This document shows, in pieces, positions 7,392-16,785 of a stretch of 36,751 nt of DNA. Each line of letters begins with the position of its first letter. Position 1 is the stretch's first letter. Location of the stretch: positions 1 through 36,751 of the forward strand of contig JAIRRI010000174.1 in NCBI GenBank assembly GCA_031256055.1, read 5' to 3'. Under the pieces are notes generated by a model. That model was given only the letters and a program-made list of their open reading frames with translations. It was not told the origin of the DNA and did not search any database. Origin of the DNA: Bacteroidales bacterium. Lineage in GTDB: Bacteria; Bacteroidota; Bacteroidia; Bacteroidales; P3. The translations under genes were made by a program, and so were the position numbers.

Positions 7392-7625
7392 TTAGATACG
7401 ATTTGCAAATTTTCTATCAATATCTTGATATATTCTTTCCAAAAGTTCGTCGCCTGTAATTGCACTACGCAAATCGTCGTCGGGTTGTAAAACAGCCTGT
7501 TCAGGAAACTGCTCACTTTCTTCAATGTAAATGTTAATAGGTTTTTCCTGATAGGCTTGTCTGATTGCCTCTAAAATAGCAGGAGAAACTTCTTGTGCCG
7601 ATGCGAATTGAAACGTTGTATTCAT
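7392..7625 (-). CDS. Putative antitoxin (77 aa)
   Basis: The start chosen is ATG 7625-7623 (MNTTFQFASAQEVSPAILEAIRQAYQEK), because the longer frame runs through the promoter region. The product is small and acidic (EESEQFPEQAVLQPDDDLRSAITGDELLERIYQDIDRKF), mostly helical, and ends 1 nt before the start of the RelE/ParE-like gene. Size, charge, order and spacing fit a type II antitoxin. No obvious helix-turn-helix or ribbon-helix-helix is visible, so autoregulation is uncertain. It has its own TATCTTTG box upstream, divergent from that of tex. Confidence 0.65.
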   Translation of the reverse strand: MNTTFQFASAQEVSPAILEAIRQAYQEKPINIYIEESEQFPEQAVLQPDDDLRSAITGDELLERIYQDIDRKFANRI

Positions 7626-7653
7626 AATTCTTAATGTTTTTGAATTGGTTCTG

Positions 7654-7661
7654 CAAAGATA
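7654..7661 (-). promoter_or_regulatory. -7 box (TATCTTTG) for the toxin-antitoxin pair
   Basis: CAAAGATA on the plus strand gives TATCTTTG on the minus strand, 28 nt upstream of the antitoxin ATG. It is back to back with the tex promoter. Confidence 0.65.
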
Positions 7662-7692
7662 CGAAAAATTTCCGATAGTTGTGTTTTTTTTG

Positions 7693-7700
7693 TATCTTTG
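7693..7700 (+). promoter_or_regulatory. -7 box (TATCTTTG) for tex
   Basis: TATCTTTG matches the Bacteroidota -7 box. Transcription would start near 7707, leaving a leader of about 74 nt before the tex ATG at 7781. Confidence 0.65.
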
Positions 7701-7780
7701 CACCAACAATATCCCCAATGATAACACAATGAACAAAGCAGAGTCAAAAACACCTGACCATACAGAAAGAAACAACGAAT

Positions 7781-9922
7781 ATGAACTACTCCACTAAAAT
7801 ATCACAAATCCTAAATATCGGCGTACGCCAAGTAGAAAAAACCATTGAATTGTTGGAAAGCGGAGCAACCGTGCCGTTTATCGCTCGTTATCGAAAAGAA
7901 GCGACAGGCAGTTTGGCCGAAGTGCAAATCTTGGCTATTCGCGACCATTTAAATCGGATGAAAGACTTAGATAAACGTCGTGATGTTATCTTACAATCTA
8001 TTTCCGAACAGGGAAAACTCACATCGGAATTGGAAAAGAAAATCATGGACGCAGAAATCATGTCCGAATTGGAAGATTTGTATTTGCCGTATAAACCCAA
8101 ACGAAAAACACGTGCAACTGTTGCCATTGCTAAGGGATTAGAGCCTTTGGCACACAAAGTATTTCAGCAAAATCAGTTTGATGTTGAAGCCGAAGCGGCG
8201 AAATATGTAAGCGATGAAAAAGGCGTTCTTGACGAAGCGGAAGCGTTAGCAGGAGCACGCGATATTATTGCAGAATGGGTCAATGAAGATGCTACGGCAC
8301 GTAACCGTATGCGGAATTTGTACAAACGAACAGCGTTTTTGAGTTCAAAAGTTGCGAAAAATAAGGAAGAAGAAGGGGAAAAATATCAATCGTGGTTTGA
8401 TTGGAACGAGCCCGCAATGAAGGCTCCATCACATCGGATTTTGGCAATGTTGCGCGGTGAAGAAGAAGGTTTTTTGAAAATAAAAGTAGAACCTGAAAAC
8501 AATGAAGCAGCCATCGAAACCTTAGAAAAAACATTTATAAAAGGTCAGAATGATGCGTCCAAACAAGTAAAATCCGCCATTGCAGACAGTTACAAACGCC
8601 TGTTATCGCCCTCTATGGAAACCGAGATATTGGGCATTCTGAAAGAAAAAGCCGACGCGGAAGCCATCAATGTTTTCACCGAAAATTTACGCCAATTATT
8701 GTTGGCTTCTCCATTGGGGCAAAAGACTGTATTGGCGATAGACCCAGGGTTTCGGACAGGTTGCAAGGTTGTGTGCTTGGACAAACAAGGACAATTATTG
8801 CATAACGAAACCCTATATCCATTCACTTCTACAGTCGTAGAACGCGAAGCGATAAGTAAAATCGAACACTTGGCGGAAGCCTACAAAATAGAAGCCATTG
8901 CCATCGGAAACGGCACGGCAGGGCGCGAAACTGAAGCCTTTGTTCGTCGTGCGTATTTCAAAAATGCGCCTATTATTGCGATGGTGAATGAAAGTGGGGC
9001 TTCGATTTATTCCGCGTCGGACGTGGCGCGTAGAGAATTTCCGAATTATGATGTAACAGTTCGAGGAGCAGTTTCCATTGGTCGGCGATTGATGGATCCG
9101 TTGTCAGAATTGGTGAAAATAGACCCGAAATCAATCGGAGTAGGGCAGTATCAACACGATGTTAATCAACCAAAATTGCAGGAAGCGTTGACGGATACGG
9201 TTGTTAGTTGTGTGAATAATGTAGGTGTTGAACTAAATACAGCCAGCAAAGAATTATTGACGTATGTTTCGGGAATTGGTCCAGTGATAGCGCAAAACAT
9301 CGTGGATTATCGGAATGAAAACGACGAGTTTGAATCGCGCGTACAGTTGAAAAAAGTACCGCGTTTAGGCGAAAAAGTTTTTGAATTGTGTGCAGGATTT
9401 TTACGAATTAGGAACGCAAAAAATCCGTTGGATCAAAGTGCGGTACACCCCGAACGTTACAAATTAGTAGAACAAATAGCCAAACGTGTAAACTGTTCCG
9501 TTCCCGAGTTGTTAGAAAAAAAGGAATATCGTGATAAAGTCAATATCAAAGAATTTGTTACGCCCGATTGCGGATTGCCCACCTTACAGGACATTATGAA
9601 GGAATTGGAAAAACCTGGGAGAGATCTACGCACGAAATTTGAAGTTTTCGAGTTCAACAAAAATATCAACAAAATTGAAGATTTAGTTGCAGGTATGATC
9701 CTTCCCGGAATTGTTACGAACATCACTGCTTTCGGCACTTTTGTGGATGTTGGCGTACATCAGGATGGGTTGGTGCATGTCAGTCAAATGGCAGATCGTT
9801 TTATTTCTAATCCGAATGACGTTGTTCGATTGCAACAAAATGTATTGGTTAGAGTGTTGGACGTTGATATTGCAAGACGGCGGATCAATCTTAGCATGAG
9901 AAATTGCAATACTCAAACCTGA
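7781..9922 (+). CDS. tex: Tex-family RNA-binding transcription accessory protein
   Basis: A 713-residue cytoplasmic nucleic-acid-binding protein of full family length. Domains in order: an N-terminal helical Tex region (GATVPFIARYRKEATGSLAEVQI is the family signature near residue 30); a YqgF/RNase H-like domain beginning at about residue 318 (VLAIDPGFRTGCKVVCLD); the helix-hairpin-helix pair near residues 495-560 (LLTYVSGIGPVIAQNIVDYR, then KVPRLGEKVFELCAGFLRI); and a C-terminal S1 domain from about residue 645 (GMILPGIVTNITAFGTFVDV, VHVSQM). Tex proteins influence transcription and RNA turnover; the exact activity is not readable here. The gene is monocistronic and converges on the TonB-dependent receptor gene with a 23-nt gap. 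Confidence 0.96.
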   Translation: MNYSTKISQILNIGVRQVEKTIELLESGATVPFIARYRKEATGSLAEVQILAIRDHLNRMKDLDKRRDVILQSISEQGKLTSELEKKIMDAEIMSELEDLYLPYKPKRKTRATVAIAKGLEPLAHKVFQQNQFDVEAEAAKYVSDEKGVLDEAEALAGARDIIAEWVNEDATARNRMRNLYKRTAFLSSKVAKNKEEEGEKYQSWFDWNEPAMKAPSHRILAMLRGEEEGFLKIKVEPENNEAAIETLEKTFIKGQNDASKQVKSAIADSYKRLLSPSMETEILGILKEKADAEAINVFTENLRQLLLASPLGQKTVLAIDPGFRTGCKVVCLDKQGQLLHNETLYPFTSTVVEREAISKIEHLAEAYKIEAIAIGNGTAGRETEAFVRRAYFKNAPIIAMVNESGASIYSASDVARREFPNYDVTVRGAVSIGRRLMDPLSELVKIDPKSIGVGQYQHDVNQPKLQEALTDTVVSCVNNVGVELNTASKELLTYVSGIGPVIAQNIVDYRNENDEFESRVQLKKVPRLGEKVFELCAGFLRIRNAKNPLDQSAVHPERYKLVEQIAKRVNCSVPELLEKKEYRDKVNIKEFVTPDCGLPTLQDIMKELEKPGRDLRTKFEVFEFNKNINKIEDLVAGMILPGIVTNITAFGTFVDVGVHQDGLVHVSQMADRFISNPNDVVRLQQNVLVRVLDVDIARRRINLSMRNCNTQT

Positions 9923-9945
9923 GATGGAACAGTCAGAACTAATTT

Positions 9946-12300
9946 TTAAAATTCTATTTTGTAACTGATATTCGGTATCACCACTGCTCCCATGTACATC
10001 TCCGGGCGGTCTTTGCGATAATTGTAGGCATAGCCGTCGAATTCTTTATTGCCGGTGATGTTGACCATTTTTAGACTAAATTCGTGTGCGAAATTCTTTC
10101 GGTTCATTTTGTAACTAACAGTAAAATGTCCGATAATTTCTGCTGGCAATTGCGTTTTGTAGGCTCGTGAATTGTCGTAAACAAGGGTCTTTGCTAATAT
10201 GGATGCTTTTTCATCTACAGGAATATAACGTTCGCCGCCTTGCAGTGTAAAACGAAGACTGACACTCAACATATCTCGATTTTGTTTTCCAATTTTCCAT
10301 TCTTTTCCGCCTAAAGCGTTGAGAATATAATTGCGATTCAAGCGTGTATTTCGCCACACACCATCACCTCCCATGTAATGCGATTCGAACAACGAGCCGG
10401 TAAATAAGTAATAATGACCGTTGTTCAAATAACGTTCCAGTGTAAAATCAATGCCATAATTTCTACCTTTTCCATCGTTTACCAAAGGCAACATCAAAAA
10501 CCAATCGCGATAATTGATGAGCGACAACAAACTGTCTTTTGCCACCGGAATATCGTACAGATACTGGAAATACGGCTCTATTTTCAGACAAAGATTGTCG
10601 GAAATTAACCAATCGTAAGAGGCTACAATATGATGTGCTTTGGCGAAATCCAAATGTTTATTGACTAATTTGTCGCCTGTTTCCAGAGTTTTTACAAAAT
10701 AATAATCCGTATTTTCTCTGCGACTGTGTTTTCCATACGCCAAGCCAAACGTGTGTTTCGGAAGGGCTTGCCAGCGAACGCTCACACGCGGTTCGAGAGT
10801 TAAATTTCCGTTTAGTTGGAAATACATACTATGCAAACCAACGTTTGTTGTGAGGCGACTATTCAACCGAATCAGCGATTGACTGTAGGCGGACAACGCT
10901 ACCGAACTGCCGTTATCTTTCGCAAAATTAACCATATCGCCGGGTGGAATGTTCATAAAATCGGGGCTCATCCAATAATCCAAATCATAAAATAAATTCG
11001 TGATTGTAAAACCGGTTTTGTTCGTATGCATGGCATCGAATTTCGTATTCAGATACGTGCTGAAAATCGTGTTCCAATTTGTATTTTTCATATCGGCAAT
11101 AGGAAATGTACTCCAATCGGTGTAAACCTGATCAGCTTCAATTTGGTTTTTGGTGTAATTTGCAGCAAGAATATTTTTCAAATATGATCTTTTGTTGATA
11201 AAAATTTTGTGTTCAATTCCGCCAACAGCTTTGGTTTGTTTGAAATCGGCATTGTCTGTCCAAATGTCCCACCAGTCTGCGGTATCTTTCGGAACTTCAT
11301 TTTTAAAATGGTCTTTAATTCCGATGCCCCACACGCTAAATGTTCCTGCTTTTTTGGTTGGAAAATTCGTTTTAAATGCCAAATCTTGATAACGCATACC
11401 TGCCGCACCTTCCAACAAATCAGGAAACAAATCACCTACAAGTGCCATCGACGAATACCGATAATTGAACAAATATGATGCTTGTTTTCCCTTTGAAAAC
11501 GGACCTTCTGAGCCAAATTCAACGCCCAACGAACCGATTTGTGCCATATGTTCGTAGTTTTGATTGTTGCCGTTTCGCAATCGCATATCAAATACGCCCG
11601 AAAGAGCATTGCCGTATTCAGCAGGGAAAGCACCCGTAAAAAAGTCGGAATTGGCAAGCATTTGCGAACTCAACGCTGTGAGGATACCGCCACCAACACC
11701 TGTGATATCCGAAAAATGCGTAGGATTAACCGCTTCCACGCCGTCTATCCGCCATTGCGTAAACAGTGGCGAATTGCCGCGAATTACAATACCGTTGCTA
11801 TTCATACTTCCCGAAACGCCTGCAAACGCAGTTACCAAACGTGCTGGATCGTCGAAACCACCGGCATAACGACTGGCTTCTTCTACGCTAAACATCCGTG
11901 CACTCGCCAGAGCCATTGTGTTTAGTGGCTTTTCCTTGTCCACTTTCGGACGAATAGTTACACCTTGCAATTGATAAATATTTTCACGCATCACGATTTC
12001 CAAAAACACTTCTCGTCCTGAACCGACCATTATTTCTCGGAATATCGCAGGTTCATATCCAATGAAACTACTTTGAATGGTGTAGCGTCCGACTGGTAGA
12101 TTTGTCAGACGGAAATGTCCCACAGAGTCGGTTATTGCTCCGACAAGAGGGTCGGAGTGAAGTACAATTACAGAAACGTAAGGCAAGGTTTGCCCGGAAG
12201 CAGCATCGGTAACAATGCCGCGAATGCTTCCAACGGGTTGTGCTACAATCCACATAGATTGCAAGAGCAATCCAAACATGATAAAACTGTTTTTTCGCAT
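9946..12300 (-). CDS. TonB-dependent receptor with N-terminal carboxypeptidase-regulatory-like domain
   Basis: An outer-membrane transporter-type protein of 784 residues. The start chosen is ATG 12300-12298 (MRKNSFIMFGLLLQSMWIVAQ), which gives a signal peptide; the longer frame adds only non-signal sequence. After the signal comes a beta-sandwich CarboxypepD_reg-like domain (about residues 26-110: GSIRGIVTDAASGQTLPYVS, then VGHFRLTNLPVGRYTIQSSFIGYEPA), a plug domain (GFDDPARLVTAFAGVSGSMN, IVIRGNSPLFTQWRIDGVEA), and a long region of barrel strands. There is no SusD partner and no nearby TonB-system gene, so the substrate is not indicated. It lacks the large size (about 1000 aa) of SusC glycan receptors. 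It diverges from the NSS transporter gene. Confidence 0.92.
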   Translation of the reverse strand: MRKNSFIMFGLLLQSMWIVAQPVGSIRGIVTDAASGQTLPYVSVIVLHSDPLVGAITDSVGHFRLTNLPVGRYTIQSSFIGYEPAIFREIMVGSGREVFLEIVMRENIYQLQGVTIRPKVDKEKPLNTMALASARMFSVEEASRYAGGFDDPARLVTAFAGVSGSMNSNGIVIRGNSPLFTQWRIDGVEAVNPTHFSDITGVGGGILTALSSQMLANSDFFTGAFPAEYGNALSGVFDMRLRNGNNQNYEHMAQIGSLGVEFGSEGPFSKGKQASYLFNYRYSSMALVGDLFPDLLEGAAGMRYQDLAFKTNFPTKKAGTFSVWGIGIKDHFKNEVPKDTADWWDIWTDNADFKQTKAVGGIEHKIFINKRSYLKNILAANYTKNQIEADQVYTDWSTFPIADMKNTNWNTIFSTYLNTKFDAMHTNKTGFTITNLFYDLDYWMSPDFMNIPPGDMVNFAKDNGSSVALSAYSQSLIRLNSRLTTNVGLHSMYFQLNGNLTLEPRVSVRWQALPKHTFGLAYGKHSRRENTDYYFVKTLETGDKLVNKHLDFAKAHHIVASYDWLISDNLCLKIEPYFQYLYDIPVAKDSLLSLINYRDWFLMLPLVNDGKGRNYGIDFTLERYLNNGHYYLFTGSLFESHYMGGDGVWRNTRLNRNYILNALGGKEWKIGKQNRDMLSVSLRFTLQGGERYIPVDEKASILAKTLVYDNSRAYKTQLPAEIIGHFTVSYKMNRKNFAHEFSLKMVNITGNKEFDGYAYNYRKDRPEMYMGAVVIPNISYKIEF

Positions 12301-12374
12301 CAGTATAAAAATTGAAATTATACAAACAAGATGCAAAAAATTAAAAAGGTGGCAGTGTGTTTTGATTTTTTTTG

Positions 12375-12382
12375 TAACTTTG
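12375..12382 (+). promoter_or_regulatory. -7 box (TAACTTTG) for the NSS transporter gene
   Basis: TAACTTTG fits TAnnTTTG. The predicted start of transcription is about 12389, so the leader is only about 9 nt long if translation begins at 12398. That favours 12398 over the ATG at 12389. Confidence 0.65.
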
Positions 12383-12397
12383 CAGAAAATGTATATC

Positions 12398-13750
12398 ATG
12401 AGTCAAAGTTCAAGAGATGGCTTCAGTAGCAGGTTTGGTGTTTTTGCAGCAGTGATAGGCTCGGCTGTGGGATTGGGGAACATTTGGCGATTTCCTTACA
12501 TGGCGGGGGAGAATGGCGGTGCTGCATTTTTAATTGTTTATTTTGCGTTTGTTTTGATTATTGGAATTCCCGCAATGCTTTCGGAGTTTATTATCGGTCG
12601 CAGAGGACAAAGCAATTCTTACGGTTCATTCAAAAAATTAGCGCCGAAAAAACCTTGGTATTTGGTCGGATTGATGGGCATTTTAGCAGCATTCATCATA
12701 CTAACTTTTTACAGCACGATTACGGGTTGGACTTTGGAATATGTTGTTCTTGCCGTGAGAGATGTGTTTTCATCAACGGCAGCAGTGCAAGACCCTAAGC
12801 AGGTTTTCGAACACTTTCACACGCAAGCAGCACGACCTTTGATTTGGCAGTTGACCACAATGTCAATTTCTGCAATTGTCATCATGTTCGGCATCCGAAA
12901 AGGGATTGAGAGTTCTGCAAAAGTATTAATGCCTTTGCTTTTTGTTTTTTTGGTTATTTTGGCTGTGAAAGCACTGACATTGCCCGGTTCTGCGGAAGGT
13001 TTGAAATTTTTATTTAAGCCTGATTTTTCAAAACTAAATTCAAATGTATTGTTGGCTGCACTCGGACAAGCCGTATTTTCGCTGAGTGTCGGCATGGGTG
13101 CGTTAATCACGTATGGTTCATACATCAAGAAAGATGTCAACATGTCGCGAACAGCATTTTCCGTTTCGATAACCGACTGCATCATGGCGATTTTGGCGGG
13201 AATAGCGATTTTTCCGGCGGTGTATTCGTTTGGGATGTATCCTGATCAAGGCCCTGGATTGGTGTTTGTCGTGCTTCCCGCGATATTTCAGCAAATGACG
13301 GGTGGCGTTTATTTTGCATTGTTATTTTTTGTATTAGTTGCTATTGCAGGGATTACCTCGATTATTTCGTTACTCGAAGTTATTGTGGCGTATTTGGTTG
13401 AAGAATTTAAATTGAAACGAATTTTTGCAACCACTGTTGCCACAACGCTTGCGTGTGCTTTGGGTGCGTTTACAACGCTTTCGTTTGGTCCGTTGAAACA
13501 CGTTCAAATATTCAACAAAAGTATTTTCGACAATAGTGACTTTTTTGCGTCCAACATTTTGCTGCCGTTGGGAGCGCTTTTCACGGTTGTTTTCTTAGGC
13601 TGGTTTTACGATATTAAGCAAACCAAAGATGAACTCAGCAATCAGGGAACGCTGAAAATACGGTTGTTTTCGATGTTTATGTTCATCATTCGATTTGTAG
13701 CGCCCATTGCGATTTTGATGGTCTTTTTGAAAGGGCTTGGTGTATTTTAG
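12398..13750 (+). CDS. Sodium-dependent transporter, neurotransmitter:sodium symporter (NSS/SNF) family
   Basis: A 450-residue inner-membrane protein with about 11-12 hydrophobic helices. The start chosen is ATG 12398 (MSQSSRDGFSSRFGVFAAVIGSAVGLGNIWRFPYMAGENGGAAF); an ATG three codons earlier is possible. The segment GSAVGLGNIWRFPYMAGENGG is the NSS helix 1 signature with the unwound Na+/substrate site. Helix 6 to 8 features (AALGQAVFSLSVGMGALITYGSY) also match. Such bacterial proteins import amino acids with Na+, as LeuT and Tyt1 do; the substrate is unknown. An AGCS symporter gene follows 42 nt later with its own promoter. Confidence 0.95.
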   Translation: MSQSSRDGFSSRFGVFAAVIGSAVGLGNIWRFPYMAGENGGAAFLIVYFAFVLIIGIPAMLSEFIIGRRGQSNSYGSFKKLAPKKPWYLVGLMGILAAFIILTFYSTITGWTLEYVVLAVRDVFSSTAAVQDPKQVFEHFHTQAARPLIWQLTTMSISAIVIMFGIRKGIESSAKVLMPLLFVFLVILAVKALTLPGSAEGLKFLFKPDFSKLNSNVLLAALGQAVFSLSVGMGALITYGSYIKKDVNMSRTAFSVSITDCIMAILAGIAIFPAVYSFGMYPDQGPGLVFVVLPAIFQQMTGGVYFALLFFVLVAIAGITSIISLLEVIVAYLVEEFKLKRIFATTVATTLACALGAFTTLSFGPLKHVQIFNKSIFDNSDFFASNILLPLGALFTVVFLGWFYDIKQTKDELSNQGTLKIRLFSMFMFIIRFVAPIAILMVFLKGLGVF

Positions 13751-13760
13751 AAACTTTTTG

Positions 13761-13768
13761 TATCTTTG
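13761..13768 (+). promoter_or_regulatory. -7 box (TATCTTTG) for the AGCS symporter gene
   Basis: TATCTTTG begins 11 nt after the stop of the NSS gene, with TTGG at 13737-13740 as a possible -33 element 20 nt upstream. It allows expression independent of the upstream transporter. Confidence 0.7.
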
Positions 13769-13792
13769 CAGCAAAAAGAACACCACAAAACC

Positions 13793-15454
13793 ATGAACAT
13801 CGCATCCCTCCTCGAAACCCTCGATAGTTACCTCGGCAGTAGCAGTTGGTTCGTGTTTCTTTTACTCGGAACAGGACTGTTTTTCACGATTTACCTGCGC
13901 TTTCCGCAGTTTCGGTATTTCAAACATGCCATTCGCATTACACGCGGACGTTTTGACAAAGACCATCATTCCGGTGACACTTCGCATTATGGCGCTCTTA
14001 CAGCAGCCCTTTCGGGAACAATCGGAACAGGCAACATCGCAGGAGTTGCCTTAGCCATCCATTTGGGAGGCCCGGCTGCTTTATTTTGGATGTTGGTAAC
14101 TGCCGTTTTGGGTATGGCAACCAAAATGGTTGAGGTGTCGCTTTCGCATAAATACCGTGAAGTTGCTGCTGATGGAACTATTTCTGGAGGACCGATGTAT
14201 TACATGAAAAACCGCCTCAACTGGAAAGTTCTTGCAGCGATTTTCGCGTTTTGTACCATCATTTCAAGTTTCGGAACGGGCAATTTACCTCAAATCAATT
14301 CCATCGCAAATTCGTTCGAATCAGCATTTGGCGTCAACAAACTTTTGACTGGCGGAATATTGGCGATTATTTTAGCCCTGATTCTTTTGGGTGGCATCAA
14401 GCGCATTGCCAATGTTACCACAAAGGTTATTCCGTTTATGGTATTTCTTTATTTCATCGGCGGAGTAGCCGTTTTGATTGCCAATTATCAAAATATTTTA
14501 CCGTCAATCGGCTCAATTTTTTCTAATATTTTTTCGAGCGCATCTGCCACAGGAGGCTTTTTGGGAGCGGCTTTTGCGTGGGTGTTCAATCGCGGTGTAA
14601 ATCGCGGATTGTTCAGTAACGAAGCCGGACAAGGCTCTGCACCAATTGCACACGCTGCGGCAAAAACCGATGAACCTATTTCCGAAGGCATGGTTTCGCT
14701 TCTTGAGCCGTTTATCGACACGCTTATCGTTTGTCTTTTTACAGGAATTGTGCTGATCAGTTCGGGAGTTTGGTCGGAACGCGTGGATACATCGTTCCAA
14801 AGAACCGACACTTACATTGTGCAACAGACCGACCATACCGAACATCTTTTGGCATTTCTTTCCAATCAAAAAGAAGGCGATAATCTCACTTTTTCCGGTG
14901 AAATCACTGTAGAAAACGGTGTGATCACATCGCCTGTAACCGTGCTTCACAACCGCTCTATTGCAGAAAATGTTCGTGTTACAGATAGGCACCAAGCACC
15001 ATTTAGTGGAACTCTTACCGTTGTTAAAAGCCGAATTTCTAACGATGTTTCCCTTTCGGGGAAATCGCTGTTGCATTCTGCACCGCTGACTACAGAAGCA
15101 TTTTCGCGCAGTTTGTTTGGTAATTTCGGACGATATATTATTCCGTTGTGCTTGCTGTTATTCGCATTTTCGACCTCTTTGGCGTGGGGCTATTACGGCG
15201 ATCGCGCAGTGGTTTATCTGTTCGGCGTTAAATGGGTAACGCCGTTCCGATTGTTTTACGTGGTTGCATTTGCTGCGGGCGCAGTTATCGACACAACATT
15301 GGTGTGGCTCTTTACAGGTATTGCAATTGTGTTGATGGCATTGCCAAACCTCATAGGAATTCTTTGGCTGCACAAAGAAATGCGTTCTGAAATCAAAAAA
15401 TACTGGGAAAAATTCCGACAAGAATACCCAAAAGAGAAAGCACCGAAACGGTGA
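13793..15454 (+). CDS. Alanine/glycine:sodium symporter (AGCS) family protein with a large loop insert
   Basis: A 553-residue inner-membrane Na+/amino-acid symporter. The start chosen is ATG 13793 (MNIASLLETLDSYLGSSSWF) downstream of the promoter; the longer frame begins inside the promoter. Family motifs are GALTAALSGTIGTGNIAGVALAI, GGPAALFWMLVTAVLGMATKM, FNRGVNRGLFSNEAGQGSAPIAHAAAKTDEP and FAFSTSLAWGYYGDRAV. Between SGVWSERVDT (about residue 330) and LTTEAFSRSLFGNFG there is an extra stretch of about 100 polar, beta-rich residues (GEITVENGVITSPVTVL and so on) where most family members have a short loop. The insert would be an extramembrane domain of unknown purpose. The frame is intact through it, so it is not an assembly frameshift. 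Confidence 0.92.
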   Translation: MNIASLLETLDSYLGSSSWFVFLLLGTGLFFTIYLRFPQFRYFKHAIRITRGRFDKDHHSGDTSHYGALTAALSGTIGTGNIAGVALAIHLGGPAALFWMLVTAVLGMATKMVEVSLSHKYREVAADGTISGGPMYYMKNRLNWKVLAAIFAFCTIISSFGTGNLPQINSIANSFESAFGVNKLLTGGILAIILALILLGGIKRIANVTTKVIPFMVFLYFIGGVAVLIANYQNILPSIGSIFSNIFSSASATGGFLGAAFAWVFNRGVNRGLFSNEAGQGSAPIAHAAAKTDEPISEGMVSLLEPFIDTLIVCLFTGIVLISSGVWSERVDTSFQRTDTYIVQQTDHTEHLLAFLSNQKEGDNLTFSGEITVENGVITSPVTVLHNRSIAENVRVTDRHQAPFSGTLTVVKSRISNDVSLSGKSLLHSAPLTTEAFSRSLFGNFGRYIIPLCLLLFAFSTSLAWGYYGDRAVVYLFGVKWVTPFRLFYVVAFAAGAVIDTTLVWLFTGIAIVLMALPNLIGILWLHKEMRSEIKKYWEKFRQEYPKEKAPKR

Positions 15455-15474
15455 TAAAACTTTTTATGGAACGA

Positions 15475-16365
15475 TTATTTTTGCCCCTTCCGCCTCAGAC
15501 TTGATAAATAAACTCCTGTCAAAATAATCAGCAAACAATAAATGTGTATGGAGTAAATCGCTTCGCCGTCCCAAATGCCCCAAAGCAGAGCGAAAAACGG
15601 CACAACATACGTTGCCGACGAAGCAAAAACAGGACCTGCACGATGAATGAGATTATAATAAACAAACAACGAGAGAACAGAGCCGAATAAAGCCAATATC
15701 AACGTTGCAATTAAACTTGAGTAAAAATCGGGCGAAAGCATCGGCGTTTTCAAATCCGTGAAACCAAGCATGATTCCCGCCAAAGGTCCAACAAAAAAGA
15801 AACTCAACGATGTAATCTGAATGCCGTTCAAATTCTGCAATCTGTATTTAATCAAATTCGAACTAACGCCATACATCGCAGTTGCTATCACAATCAGCCA
15901 AACATATCGGTTGATACTTCCCAACGAACCCAAGTTTCCATCGCTCATCAACCAAAACGCACCGAAAAATCCTACAGAAATACCGATATACTGCCAAACA
16001 CTCGGTCTGTTTCCGAAAAAAATCACACCAATCGCCAATACAAAAAACGGCGCTATGGCGTTCAAAATTCCTGCCAAAGAACTTGTGATTTCCGATTGTG
16101 CCAACGTAAATAAAACGGCAGGAATAAAATTTCCAATCAGTCCCAACGTGATGAGATAACCGATGTTTTTCTTATTGATTAATCGTAAATTTTTAATCGC
16201 AATCGGCAACATAATCACAAAACTGAAAAAGATCCGCATAGCGCCAACTTGCATATAATCGAAAGCGCCTAATCCTCTTTTCATCAGAATGAACGAAGAG
16301 CCCCAAACCATCGAAAGGAAAAGGATTGCAAGCCACTGCCAGCGTTTTTTTTCTAAACTGAACAT
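15475..16365 (-). CDS. EamA/DMT-superfamily transporter
   Basis: A 296-residue inner-membrane protein with ten hydrophobic helices in two EamA halves. The first half opens with WLAILFLSMVWGSSFILMKRG, the family's VWG-S-F start, and contains LAQSEITSSLAGILNAIAPFF. The second half contains YGVSSNLIKYRLQNLNG and ASSATYVVPFFALLWGIWDGE. Members export amino acids, nucleobases or other metabolites; the substrate cannot be read. It starts 3 nt after the stop of the YjbQ gene, so it is cotranscribed with it. Confidence 0.92.
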   Translation of the reverse strand: MFSLEKKRWQWLAILFLSMVWGSSFILMKRGLGAFDYMQVGAMRIFFSFVIMLPIAIKNLRLINKKNIGYLITLGLIGNFIPAVLFTLAQSEITSSLAGILNAIAPFFVLAIGVIFFGNRPSVWQYIGISVGFFGAFWLMSDGNLGSLGSINRYVWLIVIATAMYGVSSNLIKYRLQNLNGIQITSLSFFFVGPLAGIMLGFTDLKTPMLSPDFYSSLIATLILALFGSVLSLFVYYNLIHRAGPVFASSATYVVPFFALLWGIWDGEAIYSIHIYCLLIILTGVYLSSLRRKGQK

Positions 16366-16368
16366 GGA

Positions 16369-16785
16369 CTATTCACCGATTATTTTTACCAACACTCTTT
16401 TGGCACGTTTGCCATCAAATTCGCCGTAAAAAATTTGTTCCCAAGTGCCGAAATCTAACTTGCCGTTGGTAACAGCCACCACCACTTCACGACCCATGAT
16501 TTGTCGCTTCAAATGAGCGTCGGCGTTGTCCTCAAAGCCATTGTGTCGATATTGCGAATGTGGTTTTTCGGGTGCAAGTTTTTCGAGCCACACTTCGTAA
16601 TCGTGGTGCAAACCGCTTTCATCGTCGTTGATAAACACACTGGCGGTGATATGCATGGCGTTGCATAATACCAAGCCTTCTTTGATTCCGCTTTCGCGCA
16701 AACAAGCATCCACATACGGCGTAATGTTGATAAACTCACGGCGGTGCGTGGTGTTGAAGGTTAGTTCTTTTCGGTAGGATTTCAT
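16369..16785 (-). CDS. yjbQ: YjbQ/UPF0047 family protein (secondary thiamine-phosphate synthase family)
   Basis: A 138-residue cytoplasmic protein of typical length for the family. The start chosen is ATG 16785-16783 ([23 protein letters not shown]). The signature [28 protein letters not shown] includes the metal-binding histidines; [21 protein letters not shown] and [13 protein letters not shown] complete it. E. coli YjbQ has weak thiamine-phosphate synthase activity in vitro and its real role is unsettled. The gene overlaps the end of a small exported-protein frame by 50 nt and is followed closely by an EamA transporter gene. Confidence 0.93.
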   Translation of the reverse strand: MKSYRKELTFNTTHRREFINITPYVDACLRESGIKEGLVLCNAMHITASVFINDDESGLHHDYEVWLEKLAPEKPHSQYRHNGFEDNADAHLKRQIMGREVVVAVTNGKLDFGTWEQIFYGEFDGKRAKRVLVKIIGE

